From: Streptococcus oriscaviae
GTDB lineage: Bacteria > Bacillota > Bacilli > Lactobacillales > Streptococcaceae
Length of the DNA: 64,000 bases
Assembly: GCF_018137985.1 (NCBI RefSeq)
Contig: NZ_CP073084.1
Coordinates: 1,736,001 to 1,800,000, forward strand
Direction of reading: 5' to 3'
Of this stretch, positions 33,507 to 42,864 are shown piece by piece; within the stretch, counting starts at the first letter, position 1; every line of letters starts with the position of its first letter. The notes beneath the pieces were generated by a model. It made no database searches. It worked only from the letters and a program-made list of their open reading frames with translations, and was not told the origin of the DNA. The position numbers and the translations under genes are program-made.

Positions 33507-36500
33507 ATGGCTGGAAACATAAAGGGAATTACGATTGAAATTGGTGGCGATACCCAACCCTTACAAGATGCACTTAAGGGTGTAAACAAACAAGCATCTG
33601 AAGCTACCAAAGAACTAAGACAGATTGATAAGGCTCTCAAGTTTGATACTGGCAATGTCACCCTCCTTAGTCAAAAGCAGGAAGTTTTAGCGAAACAAGT
33701 TGAAACAACTAAAGAAAAACTAGCGACATTAAGGCAAGCCCAATCACAGGTTGAGGCTCAGTTTAAGGCAGGTAGTATTGGAGCAGACCAGTATAGAGCC
33801 TTTCAACGGGAGCTTGAAACCACCAAAAATGTTCTGAATAGTTATGAAAGTAAACTAGAAAACGTCTCACGAACCATTTCTGAAAATAGCAGTCAGGTTG
33901 ATAGTAATAAGGCTAAACTACAAGCTCTTCAGTCAGAACAAGCTCAATTAGTATCTGAGAGTGAAAAGTTAACAAGTTCTATAAAACTTCAAGAATCCGC
34001 TCTTAGCTCAAACGCAAGTGAGTCCGACAAGTTGGCACTGGCTCATCAAAAAGTGACAGGTCATTCAGAAATACTGGAGCGTCAGATTCAAAATTTAGAG
34101 AAACAACTGGAGTTAACTAAGAGTGAGTTTGGTGATCAATCAATCGAAGCCAATAAACTGGAGAAAATACTCAATGAAACTAAGGTAGCTTACAACCAAC
34201 TTCAAAATGAGATGGAGGAAATGGCATCTAGTTCAGATGTTGCAAAGTCTAGTCTCTCTGAAACTAATCAACTCCTTAAAGCTGACCTCCTGATGGAGTT
34301 TGGTGACCAAATTAGCGAATTATCTCAGAAACTAATTGATTTTGGAAAACAATCCTTGGATGCCTTTCTTGAAATAGATGAAGGAATGGACGTGATTGTC
34401 ACAAAGACAGGGGCAACTGGAGCCGCCCTTGACGAGATGACAGATATGGCTAAGCAGCTTGCGACAGAGATACCGACCGATTTCAATACCGCAGGGACTG
34501 CAGTTGGTTTATTGAATACGCAATTTGATTTGACAGGTGATGCCCTAAAATCAGCATCCACTCAACTGATTCAGTTCTCTGAAATCAATGATAGTGATGT
34601 TTCAAGTTCGGCTATTTCTGCAAAACAAGCCATTGAAGCGTATGGCTTGCAGGCTAGTGATTTGGCAAGGGTTCTTGATACAGTCACTTACACCAGTCAA
34701 GAAACTGGAGTCGGTGTTCAGGAATTGATGGATAAGGCAGTTGCGGGAGCACCTCAGATAAAATCACTCGGTTTATCATTTGATGATGGTGTGACGCTTA
34801 TGGGGCGGTTTGAAAAAGCTGGGGTGGACTCATCTGCGGCTCTTTCTTCATTATCCAAAGCAACAGTAGCTTATGCCAAAGATGGCTTGACTCTAAAAAA
34901 TGGTTTGGCTGGAACGGTAGAACAAATCAAACAATCTACCAGTGAAACCGAAGCCCTGTCGTTGGCATCAGAGGTATTTGGTAGTAAAGCGGCTCCACGA
35001 ATGGTTGATGCCATTAAACGAGGAGCTTTAACATTTGAAGACCTAGCAGGAACAGCGGAAAAAGCTGCAGGTATCGTCACTCAAACCTACGAGGGTACGC
35101 TTGATCCAATTGACCAGTTCACAACAGCACAAAATAGTGCCAAGTTGGCAATGGCAGAAATAGGTGATGCCATTTCATCAACCCTCGCACCAGTACTACA
35201 AGTCTTGGCGGAGTTATTACAGCAGGTTGCGACATGGTTTTCTGGTCTTTCAGAACCGATAAAACAGTTTTTAGTGATTGTCGGACTTCTAGTTGCTGGT
35301 TTTGGTTTATTACTCCCAGTTTTTCTTGCGCTCCAAGCTGCCGCTATGGCTATGGGAACAACTATTGTCGGTTTACTAACTGCAGCAGCTCCCATAGTTG
35401 GTATGGTTTTAGGAGTAATTGCGGTTATCGCCCTCTTAGTTGTTGGGATACAACAGCTCTGGAAACATAACGAAGGATTTCGGACGGCTGTTTTGGAAAT
35501 ATGGACGGCTATTTCCAGCTTTATATCGACCGTCATTCAAGAAGTTTCAAGTTTTATCATGTCCATTTGGGGGACGCTTACTACATGGTGGAGTGAAAAC
35601 CAACAACTGATTCTCGATGCTGCAAACACAGTATGGAATGCCATTTCAACGGTCATCACTACAGTAATGACAATTCTTGGACCATTGATTCAAGCTAGTT
35701 GGGAGAATATCAAACTCATCATTACAGCCGCTTGGGAGATGATAAAGATTGTGGTCGAGACTGCTATCAATGTGGTACTTGGTGTCATCAAGGCAGTCAT
35801 GCAGGTTATCACTGGTGATTGGACTGGCGCTTGGGAAACCATCAAACAGGGCTTGTCGATGGTATGGGAGGGCATTAAGTCCCTTATTTCCTTAGCTCTC
35901 AATTTCATCGCCCAGTACATCTTAACTGCTTGGACGGGTATCAAGAATACCATCTCAAATGTATTATCTGCCATTAGTTCTGTCATTTCATCTATCTGGT
36001 TAGCTATTCAGTCGACAATTTCCAGTGTCCTGTCTGCGATTGGTTCAACAGTATCAACTATATGGAATGGTATCAGAAGTACCGTATCCAACATTCTGAA
36101 TGGGATATCCAATACAGTTTCATCTGTTTGGAACGGTGTGAAAAATACCATTTCAAGTGCCATCAATGGTGCAAAAGATGCCGTGAGTAACGCCATCAAT
36201 GCCATTAAAAATCTTTTTAACTTCCAAATCAGATGGCCACATATTCCCCTTCCTCATTTTCGAGTATCTGGTTCAGCCAATCCGCTCGATTGGTTGAAGG
36301 GCGGAATTCCAAGAATTTCTATAGATTGGTATGCCAAAGGAGGAATTTTAACCAAACCAACCGCATTTGGGGTAAACGGCAATAGCCTAATGGTTGGAGG
36401 TGAGGCTGGAAAAGAAGCAGTCTTGCCTTTGAATGAACAAACGTTAGGTGCAATTGGTCGAGGAATCGCAAAGACCATGACAAGCAATCTACCGACCATT

Positions 36501-36626
36501 CACATCACTATTACAGGTAACACGGTAAGAGAAGAGACTGACCTTCATCGACTAGCGGAGATGGTTGGAGAGAAACTAGTATATGAATTAGAACGTCAAC
36601 AAGGATTGAGAGGAATGAAACCATGA
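33507..36626 (+). CDS. Tail tape measure protein
   Basis: 1039 aa. Residues 1-260 are a long coiled coil (LTLLSQKQEVLAKQ type repeats). Residues 260-560 form the TP901/phage tail region (ALDEMTDMAKQLATEIPTDF, FEKAGVDSSAAL). Hydrophobic helices at about 590-655 (FLVIVGLLVAGFGLLLPVFL) could insert in the host membrane. The region 770-900 has short repeats of the type TISSVLSAIGSTVSTIWNGI. Length sets tail length: about 1000 residues suggests a tail near 150 nm by the usual rule. Start after GAAAGGAGG. Confidence 0.94.
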   Translation: MAGNIKGITIEIGGDTQPLQDALKGVNKQASEATKELRQIDKALKFDTGNVTLLSQKQEVLAKQVETTKEKLATLRQAQSQVEAQFKAGSIGADQYRAFQRELETTKNVLNSYESKLENVSRTISENSSQVDSNKAKLQALQSEQAQLVSESEKLTSSIKLQESALSSNASESDKLALAHQKVTGHSEILERQIQNLEKQLELTKSEFGDQSIEANKLEKILNETKVAYNQLQNEMEEMASSSDVAKSSLSETNQLLKADLLMEFGDQISELSQKLIDFGKQSLDAFLEIDEGMDVIVTKTGATGAALDEMTDMAKQLATEIPTDFNTAGTAVGLLNTQFDLTGDALKSASTQLIQFSEINDSDVSSSAISAKQAIEAYGLQASDLARVLDTVTYTSQETGVGVQELMDKAVAGAPQIKSLGLSFDDGVTLMGRFEKAGVDSSAALSSLSKATVAYAKDGLTLKNGLAGTVEQIKQSTSETEALSLASEVFGSKAAPRMVDAIKRGALTFEDLAGTAEKAAGIVTQTYEGTLDPIDQFTTAQNSAKLAMAEIGDAISSTLAPVLQVLAELLQQVATWFSGLSEPIKQFLVIVGLLVAGFGLLLPVFLALQAAAMAMGTTIVGLLTAAAPIVGMVLGVIAVIALLVVGIQQLWKHNEGFRTAVLEIWTAISSFISTVIQEVSSFIMSIWGTLTTWWSENQQLILDAANTVWNAISTVITTVMTILGPLIQASWENIKLIITAAWEMIKIVVETAINVVLGVIKAVMQVITGDWTGAWETIKQGLSMVWEGIKSLISLALNFIAQYILTAWTGIKNTISNVLSAISSVISSIWLAIQSTISSVLSAIGSTVSTIWNGIRSTVSNILNGISNTVSSVWNGVKNTISSAINGAKDAVSNAINAIKNLFNFQIRWPHIPLPHFRVSGSANPLDWLKGGIPRISIDWYAKGGILTKPTAFGVNGNSLMVGGEAGKEAVLPLNEQTLGAIGRGIAKTMTSNLPTIHITITGNTVREETDLHRLAEMVGEKLVYELERQQGLRGMKP

Positions 36627-37345
36627 TTAGACATAATGCATTAACCATTGGGGGAGTATCCACGTCTAGTTTTCCTTTTAAGGTAATCGTGGAAGATAGC
36701 CCTTTTATCACAGTAAGTGAAAGTAAGACGCAATTGATAGAACACCAAGGCCTGTCAGGAGCGCTTCTTCAAACCAATCCTCGCAGAAGTGTCATGGAAC
36801 TGAGCTACACCCTCTATCTTGTAAAACCTAGTGAAGAACAGTTATTATCCTTTTTGAAGCTATTTTTGAAAGAAGGATTTTGGCTTGAGAACGCTAGTTT
36901 CAAGACCATACGCTTTTGGTGTTACAAGGTACACCATACTCCAGTTCAAAAGGCTAAGCTGGGGGTGTATGAGTTTAAGGTTACCTTTTCTTGTCACCCA
37001 ACCAAGTGGTTCAAAACGACGACCTCGCAGGTGTTTAGGACTAGTGGTACTTTGAGAAGTCAAGGTTCAGCCATTGCTTTTCCAAAGATTACCATAAGTG
37101 GCAACTCAAGTAGTGAAACTAGCTTTACGATTGGGGATGATGTCATCCGCTTGGAGCGATTACAAGAAACACTCATTATGGATAATAATCTTAGTCAGCC
37201 AAGTTTTAAGACACAAAGAGGTCAGCCTGTAAAATGGTCTGGTGATTTTATCTCCATTGATGCAGGCAGGAATGACTCAGTTGGAGTTGTCTTAGGTGCT
37301 GGCATCACATCATTAACAATAGAAATGAATTGGGGGTGGGCTTAG
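36623..37345 (+). CDS. Distal tail protein (Dit)
   Basis: 240 aa, overlapping the tape measure stop by 4 nt. The N-terminal half (NALTIGGVSTSSFPFKVIVE, HQGLSGALLQTN) and the LKLFLKEGFW and YEFKVTFSCHPTKWFK segments fit the Dit family that forms the hexameric hub between tail tube and tip. The C-terminal galectin-like domain (ISGNSSSETSFTIGDDVIRL) is also present. Confidence 0.9.
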   Translation: MIRHNALTIGGVSTSSFPFKVIVEDSPFITVSESKTQLIEHQGLSGALLQTNPRRSVMELSYTLYLVKPSEEQLLSFLKLFLKEGFWLENASFKTIRFWCYKVHHTPVQKAKLGVYEFKVTFSCHPTKWFKTTTSQVFRTSGTLRSQGSAIAFPKITISGNSSSETSFTIGDDVIRLERLQETLIMDNNLSQPSFKTQRGQPVKWSGDFISIDAGRNDSVGVVLGAGITSLTIEMNWGWA

Positions 37346-40300
37346 TGCTATCTTTATTAGACAAAACCGTTCGAACGGCAAAATGGCATGGGAAACCACT
37401 CCCAGAGACCATAAAATCAAGTGTCAAAGAAAACTTGAATGGGGATTTTGTCCTGAATTTTACCTATCCAATTACAGATAGCGGATTATTTCGAGAGTTA
37501 AAAGAGGACTACCTCGTTCGTAGTCCAGTTCCAGTATTGGGACACCAATTGTTTCGGATAAAGAAAGTCATTGAAGGAGACACCAGTCTTGAAGTTGTGG
37601 CCTATCACATATCAGATGACATCATGACAAGGTTGGTATCGCCATTTAGGTGTGAACAGGTACCCTGTGCAACAGCACTATCAAGCATGGTCATGGCAAG
37701 CAAGTCTCCATTGGGAGATTTTTCTTTTACCAGCGACATTGTCAAGAACAGAACCTATACAACAGATAAGGAACAGACGCTATACTCCAGCCTGTTGGAT
37801 GGCAAACATTCTATTATTGGAACTTGGGAGGGGGAACTGGTTCGTGATAATCTTGCCCTAACTATAAAGAGTGAGCGAGGACAAGACCGTGGGGTAGTCA
37901 TCTCTACTCACTACAATTTGAAAAAGTATCAGAGAACAAAAGAAAGTTCACAGATTATCACTCGAATCCATGCCACTTCAAGGTTTAAACAAGAGGGGCA
38001 GGATAGGGAAACTGAACTTCAAGTCACAGTAGACAGTCCACTGATAAACTCCTATCCTTTCATCAATGAAGTGACCTATAGCAATAATAACCTCAGATCT
38101 CGTCAAGAGTTAATAGAGTGGGCTAGTAGCAAGTTTCGCTTAGAGGGAATTGATAAACCAAAAGATGCCATCATCATTGAGGCATTTGAGTTAGACGGTC
38201 AAACAGTTCATCTAGGCGATACAGTAACTTTAAAAAGCAAGCTACACGGAATTGATGTGAGGAAGAAAGCCATCGCTTATGATTATGATCCTTTAGCTAA
38301 GAATTACCGTTCTATCACATTTGATGATAAGGCAAGTATCGGAACAGGTAAAACTGGCGGTAGCCTAACTACACTAGCAAATAATCTCATTGATGGGAAT
38401 AAGCGGAGTGAGGATGTTGCCGTTGAAATTGCCCTTGAGAATGCCAACAGAGCCTTTGATGCGGAATTTGAGAAACGTCAAGTAGCCATCGATGCCGCTA
38501 TCGAACAGGCTCAAAGTCATGGGGAGGTCTATGCGGATCGATTAAAGGCTAGCATTGACAGTGAACTTTCAACTATTCACCAACAGATGCGGCAACAAGA
38601 AGAGGAACAGCAACGCACAACTCGTGATTTAATGGCAAAGGCTGGGGTAAATACCAACCTAGCCACAGAAGCCAAACAAAAGGCAGAACAGGCTCAAACT
38701 GGGGCAACTGAAGCCCTCAGAAGGGCAGAACAAGCCAAACTTGATGCCATTCAAGAAGCTAATCGCTTGTCTGTAACGGAGCGTAGTCAAACAGAGTCAA
38801 AAATTGCGACAGCTAAATCACAAGCTATCACTGAAGCTAGTCGATTAGTTGATGTAGCAAAATCACTGTTGAGTGGACAGTTGGCAACTGTCAGTACCAA
38901 TCTCTCGCAAACCAAGGAGGATATAAAACTTCTTGCGAGTAAGCAACTGGTGGATAGTCTGACTGGTCGAGTATCCGGTGCAGAATCCATGATTCAAGTA
39001 CAAGCAGACCAAATTTCTCAGCGTGTTAAAACCAGTGATTTTAACCAAGCGAAACAGAGAATCGAAACTGCCGAGTCGTCTATTACGCAATTGAGGAATC
39101 GCATTACAACTGAACTCAGTCAGGTGGATGCGAAAATTCCAACTAGCCTAGATGGCCTAAATTTGATGACTGGTACTCGTGATTGGTCGAATAAAGGAAA
39201 TGCCTGGCATTTAGGAAATAATTGGTCCACTGAAACAGAGCATTTTAGGGGACTAGTAGTTCGTTCGACCCAATCGGGTTATAACGGAAGTCATCAGAAT
39301 ATTGTTGTGAAAGCAGGAGATGTCATTACTTTTAGCTTTTATGCCAAAGCAAATCAGCCACTTTCCTCCATCAAAGTTTCAGCGATTTGGTCCGGTTCTA
39401 GTGTCTATCGTGCTCCAGTAGCAAGGGTGAGGGAATCGGACGATATAATATCCGTCACAAGTGACTGGAAACGCTACTGGAAAACAGTCCATGTCTTATC
39501 TGATGGTTCGCTTCAATTTCGGACAGAGTACAATGGCAGCACCATCCCAAATGGGAATAAATTCTATGTAGCAGGATTGAAAGTCGCAAAAAGCTCACTG
39601 GATACAGGGTATTCAGAAAACCCAGCAGATATTGCTGGAGAATTGACCGCCCAACGGACACTCATCACGCAAACGGCCTCTGGTGTAGAGCAGGTTTCTA
39701 CAAGATTAACCGAAGCAAATGGAAAGATTTCTAGTAGTGAAACACAGATTCGACAATTAGTTTCAGATGTATCCTCGAAGGTTAGTCAAACGGATTTCAA
39801 TAACTTGAAACGAACTGTCGAAGGACATACTACATCCATCCAACAAACACAGCAATCCATCTTGCTTAAGGCTGATAAGACTGTTCTTGAGGGGGTCAAA
39901 ACAACCGCTGACAATGCCTTAGCTAAGGCCAACACAAACGCTAGTCAGATTACCCAAACCAAGGCTGATTTACGGATTGCCAATGATGCCATCTCACAGA
40001 AAGTTGCAAAGACAGATTTTAATAGCTTGACTGGTCGAGTAGCAAGTGTGGAAACCACTATCCGAACACAGGCTGGGCAAATCGAACAACGACTGACGAG
40101 TACGCAAGTTGAATCTGCAATCAACTCAAAAGGCTACCAAACCAAGTCACAGGTCGATTCAAATATTATGGGTCGTGGTTATCTAACCAGCAGTTCTCTC
40201 CAACCTTATGCGACGACAACTAGTGTGCAGAATTTGGTTAGAACCACCTCTGATAGTTTTACCCAGCGAATCAGTCAAACGGAAAGCAGAATCCCTACCT

Positions 40301-41892
40301 CAGTTTCGCATCGCAACTTAATAGCTGGTACTTCGGATAGATGGAGTGCTTATCAGACGATAAATACCAATAGTAACTGGATAGCCTCTTTAGGAAGAGT
40401 TCAATTTGGAGATAGTAGTGGTATCTATGTTGGATCAAAAGTTCATTTATATGTTCATGTCTCAGTGGATGAGATTACATTTGACTCTGCGGTGACGACA
40501 CGTACAATGAAACTTCAAGGTCCAATATTGGATAGTCAAAATGTTTGGACATGGACCAACTGGAATTTGTATCACCCTTTCTACAATAAATGGAGCAGCA
40601 ATCTGACAACTGGTAACAACTATCGCTTGATAAAATTGACCGCTACCGTCACTCAAGAGATGTACCAACACTCTAAAGGATTTGAACTTCAAGTTAGAGT
40701 TGATGGGGTTAAGACTGGTAAGTTCCATGTGAGAGCCTTAATGGTTTCAACTGGTGATATCTTTCCAGACTATTGGACACCGTCATTAGACGACTTTACG
40801 ACAGTGACAGCTTTTCATGAAGTGCGGGATACTGTAAGCAGTCACACTCGGACAATTGGAGATCACGCCAATCAAATCAGTCAGGTTGTTCAAACGGCTA
40901 CTGGGATTGTAACACGAGTTGGCAATCTAGAAACTAGTCGAGCTACAACGGCAACAGTAAATGCCATTCAAACACAGGTTTCAACACTTGCAGGGTCGTG
41001 GTCGGTTCGAAATTTGACAAGTGCAGGGACAGTCCTCAGTCAGCTCAATCTCAATAAGGATGGCACAGTCAAGATTGATGGAAAACTCGTTCAAATAACA
41101 GGTACAACCTATATCCAAGACGGTGTCATTGCAAGTGGTAAGATTGCCAGTCTTGATGCAGGCAAGATTACGTCAGGCATCATATCAGCAGCTCGAATTG
41201 GAGCAGAAGCAATCACTGCGGATAAATTAAAGGTTGACCAAGCATTCTTTACCAAGTTTATGGCTACAGAAGCCTATCTCAAGCAGTTGTTTGCCAAATC
41301 AGCCTTTATAAACCAAGTGCAGGCAGTAACCCTATCTGCCAATAAAATTTCTGGTGGAATCTTGTCAGCAATCAACGGAGCCATGAAAATCAATCTGTCA
41401 CTTGGAAACATCAAGTTCTTTACAAACTCTCCATCCATTTCTCGTGAGGTTAGTGGTTATCCTCACCAGTGGGTTTCATTTGAAACAGGTACCTCAAACG
41501 GCAAGCCATGTGGTGTAACCATTGTCGGTTCCAATCGATGGAACAACTGGAATGCCAATGACGGTGGCTTTGTAGGAATTCGAGCATGGAACGGTACAGA
41601 TACCGACCAAATTGATGTGGTAGGTGATAAGGTTCGTTTGGCCAGTGCTCCATATACCAATCCAGATGGCTGGGAAATTGTAACGTTGCCTAACCGACTG
41701 AGTATTGATGCCTTTAAAGCATCTGACCGACCAAGTTCAATATTGAATATCGGAGATATCCGCATCTATCGAAATGGGACAACCTATGTCAGCTTGAAGG
41801 ATGTACTTCATCAATTCAATCACAATTTCAAACACTTAGTAAACATCACAGGTCGAGGTGATGTCATCTTGACATGGGATACGATTAAATAA
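37345..41892 (+). CDS. Tail-associated lysin/receptor-binding protein (prophage endopeptidase-tail fusion)
   Basis: 1515 aa from GTG 37345, which overlaps the preceding TAG by one base; the in-frame GTG at 37330 is less favoured. Residues 1-340 fit the Prophage_tail/endopeptidase family (DKTVRTAKWHGKPLPETIKS; HGIDVRKKAIAYDYDPLAKN). Residues 370-620 are coiled coil (QQEEEQQRTTRDLMAK). Two jelly-roll-like carbohydrate-binding domains follow at about 600-755 (LDGLNLMTGTRDWSNKGNAW) and 980-1140 (SHRNLIAGTSDRWSAYQTIN), separated by more coiled coil. The C-terminus (1220-1515) has IDGKLVQITGTTYIQDGVI and AGKITSGIISAARIG, typical of gp58-like tail tips. It contacts the host surface and opens the wall. 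Confidence 0.85.
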   Translation: MLSLLDKTVRTAKWHGKPLPETIKSSVKENLNGDFVLNFTYPITDSGLFRELKEDYLVRSPVPVLGHQLFRIKKVIEGDTSLEVVAYHISDDIMTRLVSPFRCEQVPCATALSSMVMASKSPLGDFSFTSDIVKNRTYTTDKEQTLYSSLLDGKHSIIGTWEGELVRDNLALTIKSERGQDRGVVISTHYNLKKYQRTKESSQIITRIHATSRFKQEGQDRETELQVTVDSPLINSYPFINEVTYSNNNLRSRQELIEWASSKFRLEGIDKPKDAIIIEAFELDGQTVHLGDTVTLKSKLHGIDVRKKAIAYDYDPLAKNYRSITFDDKASIGTGKTGGSLTTLANNLIDGNKRSEDVAVEIALENANRAFDAEFEKRQVAIDAAIEQAQSHGEVYADRLKASIDSELSTIHQQMRQQEEEQQRTTRDLMAKAGVNTNLATEAKQKAEQAQTGATEALRRAEQAKLDAIQEANRLSVTERSQTESKIATAKSQAITEASRLVDVAKSLLSGQLATVSTNLSQTKEDIKLLASKQLVDSLTGRVSGAESMIQVQADQISQRVKTSDFNQAKQRIETAESSITQLRNRITTELSQVDAKIPTSLDGLNLMTGTRDWSNKGNAWHLGNNWSTETEHFRGLVVRSTQSGYNGSHQNIVVKAGDVITFSFYAKANQPLSSIKVSAIWSGSSVYRAPVARVRESDDIISVTSDWKRYWKTVHVLSDGSLQFRTEYNGSTIPNGNKFYVAGLKVAKSSLDTGYSENPADIAGELTAQRTLITQTASGVEQVSTRLTEANGKISSSETQIRQLVSDVSSKVSQTDFNNLKRTVEGHTTSIQQTQQSILLKADKTVLEGVKTTADNALAKANTNASQITQTKADLRIANDAISQKVAKTDFNSLTGRVASVETTIRTQAGQIEQRLTSTQVESAINSKGYQTKSQVDSNIMGRGYLTSSSLQPYATTTSVQNLVRTTSDSFTQRISQTESRIPTSVSHRNLIAGTSDRWSAYQTINTNSNWIASLGRVQFGDSSGIYVGSKVHLYVHVSVDEITFDSAVTTRTMKLQGPILDSQNVWTWTNWNLYHPFYNKWSSNLTTGNNYRLIKLTATVTQEMYQHSKGFELQVRVDGVKTGKFHVRALMVSTGDIFPDYWTPSLDDFTTVTAFHEVRDTVSSHTRTIGDHANQISQVVQTATGIVTRVGNLETSRATTATVNAIQTQVSTLAGSWSVRNLTSAGTVLSQLNLNKDGTVKIDGKLVQITGTTYIQDGVIASGKIASLDAGKITSGIISAARIGAEAITADKLKVDQAFFTKFMATEAYLKQLFAKSAFINQVQAVTLSANKISGGILSAINGAMKINLSLGNIKFFTNSPSISREVSGYPHQWVSFETGTSNGKPCGVTIVGSNRWNNWNANDGGFVGIRAWNGTDTDQIDVVGDKVRLASAPYTNPDGWEIVTLPNRLSIDAFKASDRPSSILNIGDIRIYRNGTTYVSLKDVLHQFNHNFKHLVNITGRGDVILTWDTIK

Positions 41893-41904
41893 AGGAGTTC
41901 ACAG

Positions 41905-42111
41905 ATGAATTTAGAACAAATCAACCAATCATTAAAACTAACTATCCAAGAGCTTGTCACAAAGCTATCTGATGAAATCACCGCTAAGAACCTCATTGCC
42001 ATCCAATTGGTGGAAAGGGATGAGGAACTTAGCCTATTGCGTAAAGAAAAACAGGAATTGACTGAGTTATTGGAAGTTCAGACAAAACCTGAAGAAGAGA
42101 AAGGAGAATAG
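41905..42111 (+). CDS. Small coiled-coil protein
   Basis: 68 aa, ATG after AAAGGAG. Nearly all heptad-like helix (LIAIQLVERDEELSLLRKEK) with a charged end (KPEEEKGE). Such small genes are common between tail tip and holin and may be tail- or lysis-associated. Function unknown. Confidence 0.72.
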   Translation: MNLEQINQSLKLTIQELVTKLSDEITAKNLIAIQLVERDEELSLLRKEKQELTELLEVQTKPEEEKGE

Positions 42112-42116
42112 TTGCT

Positions 42117-42485
42117 ATGGCACTACTCAATATTGACAAAGTAACAGAACCATTTGATTTGGAGACAGCCCTATCTTACATGCGTAAGAATGGAGAGTTC
42201 ATACGTTGTAAGACAGCCGAGCAGGATTTTTACATGTATCTTGAAGAAGTAAGGCGACCTGCCATTAAAAATGGAAAGCGGCAGTTGGTTACAACAGAAA
42301 CAGTTTGGGCATTTAATCAGTGGGGCAGTACCACATTAACACTGAACCTTTCTGATCTGTTCCATGATTGTTTCTATCTGATGCGGTTTGATGAGAACGG
42401 TCAACCAGATTGGTCAGACCCTTCCATTGTGCAGGAAGGGTCAGTAGAAAGTGAGGTGACCGATGAAGGAATTGTTAACACTTAA
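42117..42485 (+). CDS. Hypothetical protein before the holin
   Basis: 122 aa, ATG 42117 with AAAGGAGAA upstream. Starts MALLNIDKVTEPFDLETALS and contains FNQWGSTTLTLNLSDLFHDC. No membrane segment. Similar-sized genes (DUF1617-type) occur at this place in other siphoviruses, but I cannot confirm the family. It overlaps the holin gene by 23 nt, so translation is coupled to lysis. Confidence 0.68.
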   Translation: MALLNIDKVTEPFDLETALSYMRKNGEFIRCKTAEQDFYMYLEEVRRPAIKNGKRQLVTTETVWAFNQWGSTTLTLNLSDLFHDCFYLMRFDENGQPDWSDPSIVQEGSVESEVTDEGIVNT

Positions 42486-42858
42486 TAAGATTTTATTTTC
42501 CATGATTGGAGGCTTGATTGGTAGTCTATTTGGAGAGTTGGATGGTATTCTATATGCCCTACTGGTCTTCATTATTATTGACTATCTAACAGGAATTTTT
42601 GCGGCAGTTGTAGAGAAACAATTGTCAAGTAGTATCGGTTTTCGTGGCATCTTTAAAAAGATAGCCATTTTATTTTTAGTTTCAATTGGTCATCTGATTG
42701 ATACAGCTATTATCAAGCAGGGTGGAACAATTCGAACCATGGTTATATTCTTTTATCTCAGTAATGAGGGGTTAAGCATTCTAGAAAATACCGTTCGAAT
42801 TGGTCTACCAATACCTGAGAAACTACAAGCAATCCTAAAACAAATCAACGAGAGGTGA
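42463..42858 (+). CDS. Holin, phage_holin_4 type
   Basis: 131 aa with three hydrophobic segments: about 10-45 (FSMIGGLIGSLFGEL, then GILYALLVFIIIDYLTGIFA), 65-82 (IAILFLVSIGHLI) and 90-108 (IRTMVIFFYLSNEGLSILEN). The motif IIDYLTGIFAAVVEK and GFRGIFKKIAIL are diagnostic of the Cph1/phage_holin_4 family. It makes membrane lesions so the lysin reaches the wall. Confidence 0.94.
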   Translation: MKELLTLNKILFSMIGGLIGSLFGELDGILYALLVFIIIDYLTGIFAAVVEKQLSSSIGFRGIFKKIAILFLVSIGHLIDTAIIKQGGTIRTMVIFFYLSNEGLSILENTVRIGLPIPEKLQAILKQINER

Positions 42859-42864
42859 GAAGAT

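Noticed and set aside
35087..35986. Minus-strand frames across the tape measure gene
   Set aside because: Shadow frames caused by the biased, repetitive composition of the tape measure; no starts with ribosome sites.
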